This document shows, in pieces, positions 26,440-36,216 of a stretch of 64,000 nucleotides of DNA. How positions within the stretch are numbered: the first letter of the stretch is position 1; each line of letters starts with the position of its first letter. Origin of the DNA: Gracilaria gracilis (Eukaryota > Rhodophyta > Florideophyceae > Gracilariales > Gracilariaceae); NCBI GenBank assembly GCA_030374805.1, contig JARGSG010000004.1, forward strand, positions 186,001 to 250,000, in the 5' to 3' direction. The position numbers and the translations under genes were made by a program. The notes beneath the pieces were generated by a model, which saw only the letters and a program-made list of their open reading frames with translations, did not search any database and was not told where the DNA came from.

Positions 26440-27996
26440 CTATGGGAACACTGTTAGATGGTATCGGCCACTTGGCATTCCGTCGGACACGATAATCTCA
26501 TCGGAGAACGTGTCCACAAGTGACCATGGGGTACCCGGCACAAGCGAAAACCGTCGCGCTATGGCTTCTTTGATGTCCGCAGATGTAGCTCCATGATACC
26601 AAGCAATATTAACTCGTTTCTGTCCCGACACAATCTCGATCTTATGCTTCTGGTTACATTCAACGAACTGCATAGGGCTCTGACTAGCCGAGAGATCCAA
26701 AGCACGGGAATGGCTGTCTGGCACCCCGTTGTTGACGGTGCCCATTGCATCAGGGTAATTCGCCGCTTTAGTTTGGGAATCTTCTGGTGAAGATTGAGGC
26801 TGAGATTGTTCATTAGGAATGTTGCCATTGCCGTTGGCTGACCCTTGGTTCGCACATTTTCCAACGAAAGACTGGTTCGGATGCACCTCAAGAACATCAT
26901 CAACGGCGTCATCAAGTATGACAGAATCACTGCGAGAAATCTTTCGCCGCTTGCAGGTTTCTAAGTTGGGTGTCATCGGCCCTTCATCTGTATCTGGAAG
27001 ATGATACAACGGATTTGATTCTCGCACATCGATATCGTTGCCTGGGGAAAGCGTTGATCCTGACTTTCTGCGCGCGACAGGTCGTCCATTACATGTCCTT
27101 TGTGGTTCTTCGGCGGCTGCGGGGGTCTGAGTAGGCATTTTGGTGGTATTTCGATGATATATTTGACTCTGCATAAGCCCTCTATCGTTATAACCATAGG
27201 AATAATGCGGAATTCTTGGCATACGACGCTTCAAGGCCATAGGTTGGGCAAATACAACGGGATGACGTGATACCGAGTTTGGGGGCGATTGAGCGGCGAT
27301 TGCCGGCTGCTGTGGCAGATGAGGTAGGTTAGAATGCAAATCGGAAACAGTAGCTGGGGGCATTCTATGTATCTGATCAGAAAGAGCTACCCTCTCCGCG
27401 GGTGGCGGTCCGTTTCTAAAGTCTTCTTCTGTGAAACCAGTTAGTTCTATTAATCGGTGCTTGTTTCTCAGCCAGCGATAGAACGTACGCGCAGAGATAT
27501 CATAATGCTGACAGGCCTCCGACATGGCCATGCGGCCGGTATCCACAGCCATGATGCACTCCAATCGGCGCATGAGCGAGTTCTCGTTGATGTTCGGAGG
27601 GCGTCCTGGTCGGTTCTTAGAGCGCGGACGCAGGTTAACAGGTGCTATGGGGACATCTGACGGTGTATCCATGGACGCAGATACAGATTGAGGCATCGCC
27701 GGCACGACGGATGGGGCTATGGCGGAATTGCATTGATCGGGCGTGGATTGATCGGGCGTGGATTGATCGGGCGTGGATTGATGCGCGGCGGGAGGTGGCT
27801 GTGCAGCGACGGGTGACGGGTCATGATCCCTGAGCGTGTCCGAGTTAACGGCTTTGAGAATTTCGGGAGCGTCGGTGTCGGAGGACTTGAGGTTATCGGT
27901 GTCGGACCTTGGGGGCGCAACCGCACTGGGAGGCGAGGACGGTATGGGCGGCGAGGTCGGAACCGACGCTGTGAATGCGGTAGACACATCGGGCAT
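26440..27996 (-). CDS. Helix-turn-helix protein with C-terminal ubiquitin-like domain
   Basis: The 518-residue protein starts at ATG 27996 (A at -3). An in-frame ATG at 28326 would add 110 residues that look like leader. The N-terminus is Ser/Pro-rich with three tandem STPDQ repeats. At about residues 130-195 a basic GRPP segment precedes a homeodomain-like HTH (LMRRLECIMAVDTGRMAMSE, then DISARTFYRWLRNKHRL), similar in style to pipsqueak or transposase-derived HTHs. A long disordered, Pro/Gln/Ser-rich middle contains basic clusters (KRRMPR, CKRRKISR). The last 70 residues read like a ubiquitin-like beta-grasp fold (KIEIVSGQKRVNIAWYHGAT, DIKEAIARRFSL). It is probably a nuclear DNA-binding regulator. 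I do not know this domain pairing from a named family. Confidence 0.75.
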   Translation of the reverse strand: MPDVSTAFTASVPTSPPIPSSPPSAVAPPRSDTDNLKSSDTDAPEILKAVNSDTLRDHDPSPVAAQPPPAAHQSTPDQSTPDQSTPDQCNSAIAPSVVPAMPQSVSASMDTPSDVPIAPVNLRPRSKNRPGRPPNINENSLMRRLECIMAVDTGRMAMSEACQHYDISARTFYRWLRNKHRLIELTGFTEEDFRNGPPPAERVALSDQIHRMPPATVSDLHSNLPHLPQQPAIAAQSPPNSVSRHPVVFAQPMALKRRMPRIPHYSYGYNDRGLMQSQIYHRNTTKMPTQTPAAAEEPQRTCNGRPVARRKSGSTLSPGNDIDVRESNPLYHLPDTDEGPMTPNLETCKRRKISRSDSVILDDAVDDVLEVHPNQSFVGKCANQGSANGNGNIPNEQSQPQSSPEDSQTKAANYPDAMGTVNNGVPDSHSRALDLSASQSPMQFVECNQKHKIEIVSGQKRVNIAWYHGATSADIKEAIARRFSLVPGTPWSLVDTFSDEIIVSDGMPSGRYHLTVFP

Positions 27997-28835
27997 TGTG
28001 AATGCGCTCAGAGAAGACGCGATGTCATCATGAGCGGGGTGCGTGTCGACGGTGGCAGAGTGAAATGTTCGTCGCGCCACGCTCTGACGAGTTGACAGGA
28101 GTCTGAGTACTGGACCATACAAGACTGACTGAGCTACGGTGCACGTTGCTCTCGTGTAGCGCGACCATTGGCCGAGCAATGGCCGCCCAGAGATCAGATG
28201 ACCCCGTGCTTTTGAATGACATCTTAGTCGCCGCGCACATGGACAGAAGTCCTTTGATGCAATCCCACGGCCACAGGGATAAACATTCGTTCCGCATCGA
28301 TGCTGCCGTGTCAATGACCAGTTCATCCCTCCAGCCTTGGAGGTACGTCTTATTCACCAACGCCCCCGCCGCATGCGATGTCAAGGGTCCCATTATGTGA
28401 ACCTTTCTCGTAAGCAGAGGACGCGCTCGCTCGCCCCTCATTGTCGACGAATGCTGCCTCGTACTTTAGATAATACACGTCGGTCTCGCCGCTGCAGCTG
28501 ATGTGAGTTTCTTGTAATAGACAGGAAAGCTCAATAAACGAGAAGATATTTTGCGGCAGGAGGAGCGTTTTACTGAAAAAGAAAAAAGATGAACGAATAT
28601 CATAGGAAGGATTATAGGAAGATACGACATGCTCAAGTCGTATTCTGCTGCGATTTCTGTGGTGTTCTTGATTTCAAAGTGTCATGCTCCTACTCCGGCA
28701 GCTGAAACCTGAACCACGACTATAAACATTGGTGTGCAATCAAAGGGTGCACTGCACCTATCGCAAGCGGCAGTAGTTGGGGTCTTGAAGTCTTTCCAAC
28801 CAAGACCAACATGCGGGCGGCCGCTGGACACGGAT
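27997..28835. other. Intergenic region and leader of the HTH gene
   Basis: The frame of the HTH gene stays open to 28326 and may be partly translated. Beyond that no gene is seen. A minus-strand frame at 28682-28900 (PTTAACDRCSAPFDC) could be a second exon of the small gene at 28836-29108. Confidence 0.4.
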
Positions 28836-29108
28836 TCACGGCGAAGGTGCGAGCCAGGTCGAAAGCGTTGTGATGGTGGCGGGGTCTGTCCGGCCCGCGA
28901 CCGGGACTTGCGTACGTTCTCGTGCATCAGAAGCAAAGTCGAAGGAAAGGTCTGGCGAACTGCAATCCATCAAATCAGAATGACTAGCAACACTTCCTTC
29001 ATCCGAATCCATGGGGCAGCCAATGTCCGTCAACGTTCTTCGACGCTTAGTTCGTGGTGTTTGCTGAGACTCGGAGCATGGTGCTCTTTTCATTGACTTG
29101 CGAAGCAT
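28836..29108 (-). CDS. Small basic/acidic nuclear-type protein, possibly first exon
   Basis: The 90-residue frame starts at ATG 29108. It opens with a basic segment (MKRAPCSES, TPRTKRRRTLTDIG), then an acidic Ser/Asp stretch (PMDSDEGSVASHSDLMDCSSPDL). The end is less protein-like; GAAC|GTACGC near 28915 could be a splice donor leading to the downstream frame with CDRCSAPFDC. A perfect E2F-type palindrome lies 283 bases upstream, which would fit a cell-cycle gene. I recognise no family. Confidence 0.45.
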   Translation of the reverse strand: MLRKSMKRAPCSESQQTPRTKRRRTLTDIGCPMDSDEGSVASHSDLMDCSSPDLSFDFASDARERTQVPVAGRTDPATITTLSTWLAPSP

Positions 29109-30428
29109 TTTCAACGCGTTTTGATTAGAAGCTAAGGGGTTGTATGACTTGTATCTCGTGAAGGTTTGAACAAAGAGGTTTGTGAATGATCAAGTAATGT
29201 TGGTGAAGCTTTCAGCTGTGCTAAGTCAGTGGGTGATTTTAAGAAGGGGCAATGGTCAGGTGTTTTTATGGTGGTGGCGGAGAGAAGTCACCAGAAGTCG
29301 TGAGAACGATTCGTTGCGGCTTTGGTATCTTTTCGTGTTGGTTCATGTTCTAGAATCATCCAGTTGGTTCGTTCTGGAACATTAGGAATTTTGGCGCCAA
29401 ATTCACTGCTTTGGCCAACTGTAAGCCGCGATCAGATCCTCTGAGAGCGAATCATATCAAGGGATATCTAACTGTTCAACTTCAAATCTGTCGCAATAAT
29501 TTTAAAGTGTCGTTTCATTCGAGCCAATGTGTTCCGCTCAACTACACGCGTGCAGGACACAAGCGACAGAGTAATATTTTAGGCGGAAACACGTCCGTTT
29601 CGGGCGGTGTAGTGTTTCTTCTACAAATTTGTTTTCATTCATTCGCAGGCGCTCTTCTTCTGTGCAAGCAGAGACAGGACGTAGCGCTTTCAAATGAGTG
29701 GATGATCAATAAGTTTCGTGAAGCGTATCGATGGGGAGAGCTGGTTCAATATCCAGGTCTGGTCTCTTGAAGCGTGTGCCACACATTTGAGGTAGAACAG
29801 TTACAAGGGCAAAGTTACAAAACTTTAGCACTACATACATATTATTTGTTATGTATCCTTGGTCCCATTATCTGTTATGTACACAATTGGTCCTTGGCTC
29901 CGGCTTTCTCCATCATGATGATGGTGATGATCATCACAAGGGCAATCACAACTCATTCAAAAGCTGACGTCGCACATCAAACTGTTTGCAGCATCAAAGC
30001 AGAACGCCCGTACCCCCTTGGTTCGAGGTTATCATGTTTTATGTGCTTCTCAAGCACCGAACCATCCTGTATGATAATATAAACCCGCTTGTCTCTTATG
30101 AGTAGCCCTTTGCATGCCTAGTCCACGAAAACTATGGTAAATAACACTATCGCGCTCTCTATGGCCTTCTTTATTATTTCCGTATATCCTGTTGTCCCGT
30201 ATGAGCCATGTTTATGCCTCCCTTGAGAGAGAGAAACTATATTCGGGTCAACAACACTTCGCCGAATCGTTCAAGTACCAAGGGTATGTATCCTCTTGTC
30301 CTATCTCTTTTGCACTCTGCATCTGGTTTTCATGAGCATACCAGAATTGACTTCAACCCACTGAGAAAGCCCGCACCATACGAAGCAAGACCAGAGCGTA
30401 TATCTTGTTTGTTCTCTCAGTTCAAGCC
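29109..30428. other. Intergenic region
   Basis: This holds the E2F-type site and a plus-strand frame at 29411-29770 that lacks an ATG and has no recognisable domain. A TACCAAGGGTA motif lies at 30276-30286, about 140 bases before the amine oxidase start. Nothing else is recognised. Confidence 0.45.
29391..29400. promoter_or_regulatory. E2F-type site TTTTGGCGCCAAAT
   Basis: TTGGCGCCAA with T and A flanks is a perfect palindromic E2F/DP consensus. The nearest start codon is that of the minus-strand gene at 29108. Confidence 0.55.
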
Positions 30429-32000
30429 ATGCTACAGCTACCTCCTCATGCATACCAGAATTCCAAGAATACTTTGGTTTTGTATACAACAATCTTGTTG
30501 GCGGCTTGCGTATCGAATTCATACTCTCTCCCAATACAAACTCAGTCTTCTCTGCTGGAAAAACTCAAAGAGTCATGTCAGATAGAGCCTGTCATAATCG
30601 TTGGCGCGGGAATTGCGGGAGCAAAGGTTGCCCTCGAACTCTCCAAACGCAATATCCCGTTCATCATTGTGGAAGCCACTGACAGAGTTGGTGGTCGCAT
30701 AAGATCCCTTACAATCGAACCTGCTTCCTGTTCTGAATGCTCAGAGCTTCGTACGGGGTTCGAGTTCGAACTAGGTGCAAATTGGATGCAAGGCTATCGC
30801 GAAGGAGTTCCTTTCTTTGACTTTGTGGACCAACACGTTAAACTACAGGGCACCCCAACGGATTTTGATGACTCCTTCTTCGTGACGAACGGAACACTTG
30901 TGAAGGATGAAATTGCAAATCCGATATGGGAGCGCGCAGAAGACGCCATGGCGAAAGTGTACGCACTGAAGAAATATTATAGAGAGAAGGGCATTGAAAG
31001 GCCGTCACTTAATCTTGCTTCTGCGCTGCTGTTCGCTGCTGGTTTCGAAACTAACGACCCAATGACCACATCAGCGATACGATTTGAAGTCGACTATGAG
31101 TACGCAGTGCCTGCTAATGATATTTCTATCGCTGACCTAAGTCCTATTTTTGATCCAGAAGCACCGGAGTCGGTAGAGTTCTTTGTGGCCGACCCACGAG
31201 GATACAAGGCTGCAGTAGATGTTGCTTTACGACAGGCTGGTGTATCTAGCGTAAACAGCTCTAACTCGATGCTCCTCCTCAACTCTCCGGTTCGCACTAT
31301 AGTCCATGGCAAGAAAAGAGCACTGGTCATTACGCGAAATGGCGATGAAATCTTTGGATCAGCCGTGGTATCGACCTTGCCCTCGGGTGTGTTGCAAGCA
31401 TCAATGCTCCAGAACCCAACAGATCCCAATAGCGTTCGGTTTGTACCAGATTTATCAAGAGAGCGAAAGCTGGCTATATCCAAGATTGATATGGCGGATT
31501 ATCTGAAGATATTTGTGCAGTTCAAACGTCCATTGTTCTCGGACGAGGACCCATTGTTCATATTACCTCTACAATGCTCGGAAGGCGGATTTCTGAACAT
31601 TCATAATCTGAACAAGAAAGAGTTTTTCCCAGGTTCAAGTGCTGTCGTAGTTACGTCGACAGATGCGTATAGTAGAGATTTGCTATGTGCGGATCGCCAA
31701 AGCGTTCTCCGGGATGTTCTAGAATATGTTTCGATGGCGCTTGGACGAACTGTGGACGAAGACTATGTGGCCTCTTTCATAGTACCTCATTTTCGTCGGG
31801 ACGAGTACTTTAGGGGGTCGTACACTGTCATTCCTCCTTCAATGACGAGCGAAGATATTGAGGAATTAAACAAACCAAGTGAAACTCTTTTCTTCGCTGG
31901 GGAAGCACACAACACTGAGGGTCTCAATGGATATGTGCATGGGGCATGGGATTCTGGTATGGTGACTGCTGAGGCTGTAGCTGAATTCTTGGGGTGTTAA
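30429..32000 (+). CDS. Secreted flavin amine oxidase (polyamine oxidase-like)
   Basis: The 523-residue protein starts at ATG 30429. A hydrophobic segment at about residues 15-33 (TLVLYTTILLAACVS) suggests a signal peptide. The FAD-binding Rossmann motif VIIVGAGIAGAKVALELSK with IIVEATDRVGGRI lies at about 55-92. The FELGANWMQG substrate-side motif follows. Near the C-terminus, LFFAGEAHNTEGLNGYVHGAWDSG is the second flavin-binding motif of the polyamine oxidase/LSD1 class. N-x-S/T sequons (FVTNGT, VNSSNS) fit secretion. It would oxidise polyamines or related amines and release hydrogen peroxide outside the cell or in the wall; the substrate is not fixed by sequence. Confidence 0.88.
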   Translation: MLQLPPHAYQNSKNTLVLYTTILLAACVSNSYSLPIQTQSSLLEKLKESCQIEPVIIVGAGIAGAKVALELSKRNIPFIIVEATDRVGGRIRSLTIEPASCSECSELRTGFEFELGANWMQGYREGVPFFDFVDQHVKLQGTPTDFDDSFFVTNGTLVKDEIANPIWERAEDAMAKVYALKKYYREKGIERPSLNLASALLFAAGFETNDPMTTSAIRFEVDYEYAVPANDISIADLSPIFDPEAPESVEFFVADPRGYKAAVDVALRQAGVSSVNSSNSMLLLNSPVRTIVHGKKRALVITRNGDEIFGSAVVSTLPSGVLQASMLQNPTDPNSVRFVPDLSRERKLAISKIDMADYLKIFVQFKRPLFSDEDPLFILPLQCSEGGFLNIHNLNKKEFFPGSSAVVVTSTDAYSRDLLCADRQSVLRDVLEYVSMALGRTVDEDYVASFIVPHFRRDEYFRGSYTVIPPSMTSEDIEELNKPSETLFFAGEAHNTEGLNGYVHGAWDSGMVTAEAVAEFLGC

Positions 32001-32051
32001 GAGTTTCCTGCCTACTTTTCAGAGAAGGAATTAAAAGTGGATATTAGGCAG

Positions 32052-32062
32052 TACCAACGGTA
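32052..32062. promoter_or_regulatory. Palindromic motif TACCAACGGTA
   Basis: It lies 52 bases after the amine oxidase stop codon. Confidence 0.4.
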
Positions 32063-33336
32063 GCGTTTACCCGCTTCTCCCATAATGTCGAATAAATGAG
32101 TAAAGGACCACACTGGAGAAGAGGAAGAAGATGAGGAAAACGGAACCTTTCTGTAGAGTAAACTTTACTTCAAACTAGTAACCTAAGGTTGATATCCGCA
32201 TTCAAGTCGGAGAAAGTGGAAATAGAATGCCAAACGTGATTAGAGACAATACCATGATAAGAGGTGGCGTAGACATTAAAGAGGGAAACATTGTACAGTT
32301 ATATAAAGATATTAGTAAGTGGCCTGACAGGTGGCTGAGCAGGCCTTCCTGACGAGGACGCGTTTCCTTAGTAGGCAGCGCTCTACGTTACGCTATGCGT
32401 AGGGGGCCCGGCCCTCGTGGTCGGATATACAGAAAGTCTTCTGCTACTGGAACAGAAGGAGGTAATCCATAAGGCGAACGGCGGACTGGACTTTCCCGCT
32501 CAGGTATCAAGATGGACTACCTCTCAGATGAAGGTGTACTGGCAAGCGCACTATGGGCAGCTCGTGAAATGTGTAACACTGAATACTTTACACAACATTG
32601 CATCTTGTACGCGAAGTAAACTATCTGTACAATTGAAATATCCAAACGGATTGTGACTCAAACCTCGGTTGCTCTTTGAAAAGAACAGTTAGGACTCTTT
32701 TGAGTATGAACGCGTTGTAGCTGTTTAGATTGAACGCGCTCATAATCGCTAGCACGTTTGCTATGACCGAAATGCATTTCGGTGATACGATTTGAAGTGG
32801 TGTTTGAGAACGCGTTTCCTTTTGAGGAGTTTCGGTATGCGGTCTGAGTGAGAATCAGGAGGATATCGAAAGCCTCACAAAAGGATTGAAGTAAGGAACG
32901 ACTTCAGCTTTACAGATAGGTCGAAATTTCTTTGGGGACGAATTATGCCTCTGTCAGAAAGCCATAGACAATGTCACCTTTTCTTTTGCTGGTATGGAGA
33001 GATCATGAACGCCGTTGGTTAGGAAGCACGATCGCCACTTTTGAAGGGACAAGCGACAAGTCGCGTGTCATGTATGATGTTAACGGATGAAATAGTGTGC
33101 GGATCGCACTCACAATTTGCTCACACCATTGTCCTGTACACCTGCTGTGTCTCTATCAGTCGCCTTGGTGGAAGTGGTTGCGTTGGCCACACTCGCCTCA
33201 GATCGATTAGGTTCGAATGAAAGCACGTGCGTTCCAGCTTGCACTGAATATCTACCTGGTGACACCGAAGTGGAATCGTACGGTACCTGTACCAACGGTA
33301 CCGCACCCGTGGATGGCACGCTGGTACAAGAGTAGC

Positions 33337-33356
33337 TACCAACGGTACCAAGGGTA
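33337..33356. promoter_or_regulatory. Two overlapping palindromic motifs
   Basis: TACCAACGGTA and TACCAAGGGTA share the central TA, and another TACCAACGGTA lies at 33290-33300. This is the densest cluster of the motif in the window, about 610 bases ahead of the kelch-BTB start. Confidence 0.45.
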
Positions 33357-33967
33357 TATATACTTTACGAAGACGTAGATTGGAAAAGAAGGGTGAAGGG
33401 CAGGCTGTGATGGCGAACCTTCTTGTTGCTTCACGCAGAGCCCAGCAGGCCGGACGTGGAAACCCCTGAGGCCCCCACTCGCTATTCCCAAGAGGCTTGG
33501 CGCACTGTAAAGAAATGCCATTCAAAATATTTGTTTCAATGCGCTTGGAGAGGTGCACGGTTGGCACGTACTTACAGTTTCATTTGGCGCCATGGCATCA
33601 TTCGATACGTGCGAGAGACAGCTGCAGCCACGCACACACAGCACTTCTTAACCGACGTTGACACCGCTGTCGTTGCAAGAGTCCCCTTCTCTCGTCGCGG
33701 CCCGACCACAGACTCAACAAACACCTGAGCTCCTACTTCCTCACTCTCACCTGCTTCCTTCACGCTTATTCTCACTTCGCACATGAGATTGCTCTCTTCC
33801 TAGCCTTCTCGTGCACACACGCTCCATCATTTGTTGCAGTCTCTCTCCGCCAGTATCACCTTTCGTGTGCATGGAATAGTCAGTCTCCCGAACTCCGGTC
33901 TATCTTTCGTTCTTCCTCCGTATCAGTAACAGTTTCTCAACCCCCCCGAGCTTGTACCAGACGCAAA

Positions 33968-35905
33968 ATGCATCGTCACAGCTTCCCCTCGCTCCATTCC
34001 TCACCAACTCTGCCCCCCGAAGCGCCCCGTCGATCCACGCCTGCGTCTGATACCATCCCAGAATGGGTTATCAACGAATCCATGGATGATCGAGTACCTT
34101 GCCCGCGAGCCGGACATTCGCTCGCGTCGTTTGAGGACAAGCTTTATCTGTTCGGCGGCTGCTGTTGCTATGGTACCCCAGAAGATCTGCATGAAGCAAG
34201 CGATGCGCCTGATGCCGGTGGCGAGCTGCTTCACTTTAATTCTCTTCACGAGTATTCCACGGGAACTAACAAATGGCGCTGCCTTCACCCGGGCGGCGAA
34301 ATACGACTTCGTTCCAGACTCATCCCGAAGGAACGTCGTCATGCCTCGCTCGTCGTACACGGTCGCTCTCTTTACTTGTACGGTGGATTTGACCGCAGCG
34401 ATCATGTGTTGTCTGATCTGTGGGAATTTCGCATTGATGACAAAAAGTGGGCGCTAGTTTCCGGCAATCCCGAAGCGTGTGCTTATGGCGTATATGATCC
34501 TCTACCGGTCATTGTGCGCGTTCCAGCTCCTGTCGCGCGAGCTGAACACACCGCAGTCGTCCACAAGCACCGAATGGTTGTGTTTGGCGGTTATGATGGT
34601 AAGAAGAAGCTCAACGATACTTTTGTTTTCGACTTTTCCACGAGAAGATGGTCGTCTCCCTTCCCGGCTCGGCAGGGTGCGCCAAGCCGCCGTTGCAAGC
34701 ATTCCGCGGTGCTGTACAAAGGAAAGATGTATGTTGTCGGTGGCTTCCAGTACAAGGACGGTGATAACTATGCCCTCACCGATATTCACGCTCTTGATCT
34801 GGATTCTTTCACCTGGCAAAATTTTGACGTCGGTGAATCAGCTCCTCAGGCGTTGCAAGGACATAAAGCTGTTGTTTGCGGTGATACGATGTACATCATG
34901 GGAGGCAAAGTGCGCCTGCGCAATGTGCGACATAGCATGCCGGCTAGCATGCCGAATCAGACATCTCCCGTCGGCATTATTCCATCCACGCTAGAGGGGA
35001 GCGTAACCCATGTTAATCTGGCAACACTCCTGCCGCAGAGCGATGCTGGACCTGTCACAATCCCACCAGATTACATGGCAGATGAGACAAGAAGCTCAGG
35101 GCTTAACCACGTCGTATTTACGTACGACTTTGCAACTACTCGATGGGCTGTTCTCCGAACAATTGGTATGCCACCAACCCCGAGGCAATTGCATGCGGTA
35201 GTCCCAGTTCGAACAAGTGAAAGACGGTGCTCGATATTCGTGTTTGGCGGCACAGATAGATCGAAGCAACGGTATTACAACGACCTTGTTCAACTTCGGG
35301 GCATCCCGTCGCCAGTGAAGCTCTCGTCTCAACGGTGTGACACATGTTCGTCTACAAGGTCCCTCCTGAACAATGAAATGTTTTCAGATGTGAAGTTCGT
35401 TGTCGAAGGGAAAACGATTCATGCTCACAAATGTATCCTATACGCTCGTTCGGAGTACTTCAGGAGCATGTTTGATTCTAGTATGCGGGAAACTTCTGCG
35501 TCCGATATTCCGATTCCAGATGTGTCTTACGATGTATTCCACGGGGTATTAGAGTACTTGTACTCTGGTGAAGTTCGGATCAGCGATGGTCAGGTGGCAG
35601 TAGAGCTTCTCAAGGCTGCTGACATGTTCAGAATTGAGGGATTGAAGAACATATGTGCTGAGAAGGTGGAAGAAGGTATCACTGCTCTCAACGCTGCATT
35701 CATCTGTCAAGTTGCGGACAGGCACAACTCTTCGAACTTGAAAAACTATTGTATAGCTTACATAGTCCAGAACTTCCGACATGTAATCAAGACGGAATCC
35801 TTCGAGGATCTCATGACCCAAGATGCAGGAGGCCTAGGGCGGGAAATATTAGTGGCCTTCTCAGACAGTACATCATACGTGGGATTGAAACGCGCTCGAA
35901 CATGA
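33968..35905 (+). CDS. Kelch-repeat protein with C-terminal BTB domain
   Basis: The 645-residue protein has about six N-terminal kelch repeats (residues 40-450). They show the repeated pattern hydrophobic-YLFGG / LYGG / VFGG followed by a spaced Trp: DKLYLFGG, RSLYLYGG, HRMVVFGG, GKMYVVGG, DTMYIMGG, CSIFVFGG. A BTB/POZ domain begins near 468 (SDVKFVVEGKTIHAHKCILYARSEYFRSMF) and is followed by a BACK-like helical end. Kelch before BTB is the LZTR1-type order rather than the KLHL order. Such proteins are usually Cullin-3 substrate adaptors, with the propeller binding the target. Substrate unknown. Confidence 0.9.
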   Translation: MHRHSFPSLHSSPTLPPEAPRRSTPASDTIPEWVINESMDDRVPCPRAGHSLASFEDKLYLFGGCCCYGTPEDLHEASDAPDAGGELLHFNSLHEYSTGTNKWRCLHPGGEIRLRSRLIPKERRHASLVVHGRSLYLYGGFDRSDHVLSDLWEFRIDDKKWALVSGNPEACAYGVYDPLPVIVRVPAPVARAEHTAVVHKHRMVVFGGYDGKKKLNDTFVFDFSTRRWSSPFPARQGAPSRRCKHSAVLYKGKMYVVGGFQYKDGDNYALTDIHALDLDSFTWQNFDVGESAPQALQGHKAVVCGDTMYIMGGKVRLRNVRHSMPASMPNQTSPVGIIPSTLEGSVTHVNLATLLPQSDAGPVTIPPDYMADETRSSGLNHVVFTYDFATTRWAVLRTIGMPPTPRQLHAVVPVRTSERRCSIFVFGGTDRSKQRYYNDLVQLRGIPSPVKLSSQRCDTCSSTRSLLNNEMFSDVKFVVEGKTIHAHKCILYARSEYFRSMFDSSMRETSASDIPIPDVSYDVFHGVLEYLYSGEVRISDGQVAVELLKAADMFRIEGLKNICAEKVEEGITALNAAFICQVADRHNSSNLKNYCIAYIVQNFRHVIKTESFEDLMTQDAGGLGREILVAFSDSTSYVGLKRART

Positions 35906-36216
35906 AACCTTAGACAACCCTTATCTTGTTAAACCAGCAGCACTAAAACAATCTTGTGGAAGCCTTGTTATGATCCCCAACTGTTCGCCGATAGACGTCC
36001 ACTCTCAGAAGTAACTTGACTGTCTAGTCCACAAGGGGGCGAAGTATTCCTCATCCATGTATTTAGGTCTATGTACCGTGAAGCCGAAAGTCGCTGGAAG
36101 CTAGATAAATATAGATGAGCGCCCAGACGCATCGTTTGCTGTCGCGATAAGCGTGAAGGTTTAGTGTTATGTCTCAAGCGCTTGCGAGAAGCTAAGAACG
36201 GATCGTACCTTGGATT

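Larger units (their letters stand above)
32001..33967. other. Intergenic region with motif cluster and old LINE tail
   Basis: No gene is convincing. Bases 32312-32395 (AAGTGGCC, GGCCTTCCTGACGAGGACGCGTTTC) align with the LINE 3' tail, a decayed copy. Three palindromic motifs follow at 33290-33300 and 33337-33356. An E2F half-site TTTGGCGC lies at 33584-33591, and a pyrimidine-rich stretch leads into the kelch gene. Confidence 0.5.

Noticed and set aside
29411..29770. A 119-codon plus-strand frame
   Set aside because: It starts at TTG rather than ATG and shows no domain or family resemblance.
30022..30040. A GGTTCGAGG box suggesting a tRNA gene
   Set aside because: There is no A box or cloverleaf around it. 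No tRNA or rRNA gene was recognised anywhere in the window.
33117..33567. Short frames around the palindromic motif cluster
   Set aside because: They overlap on both strands and carry no recognisable sequence.
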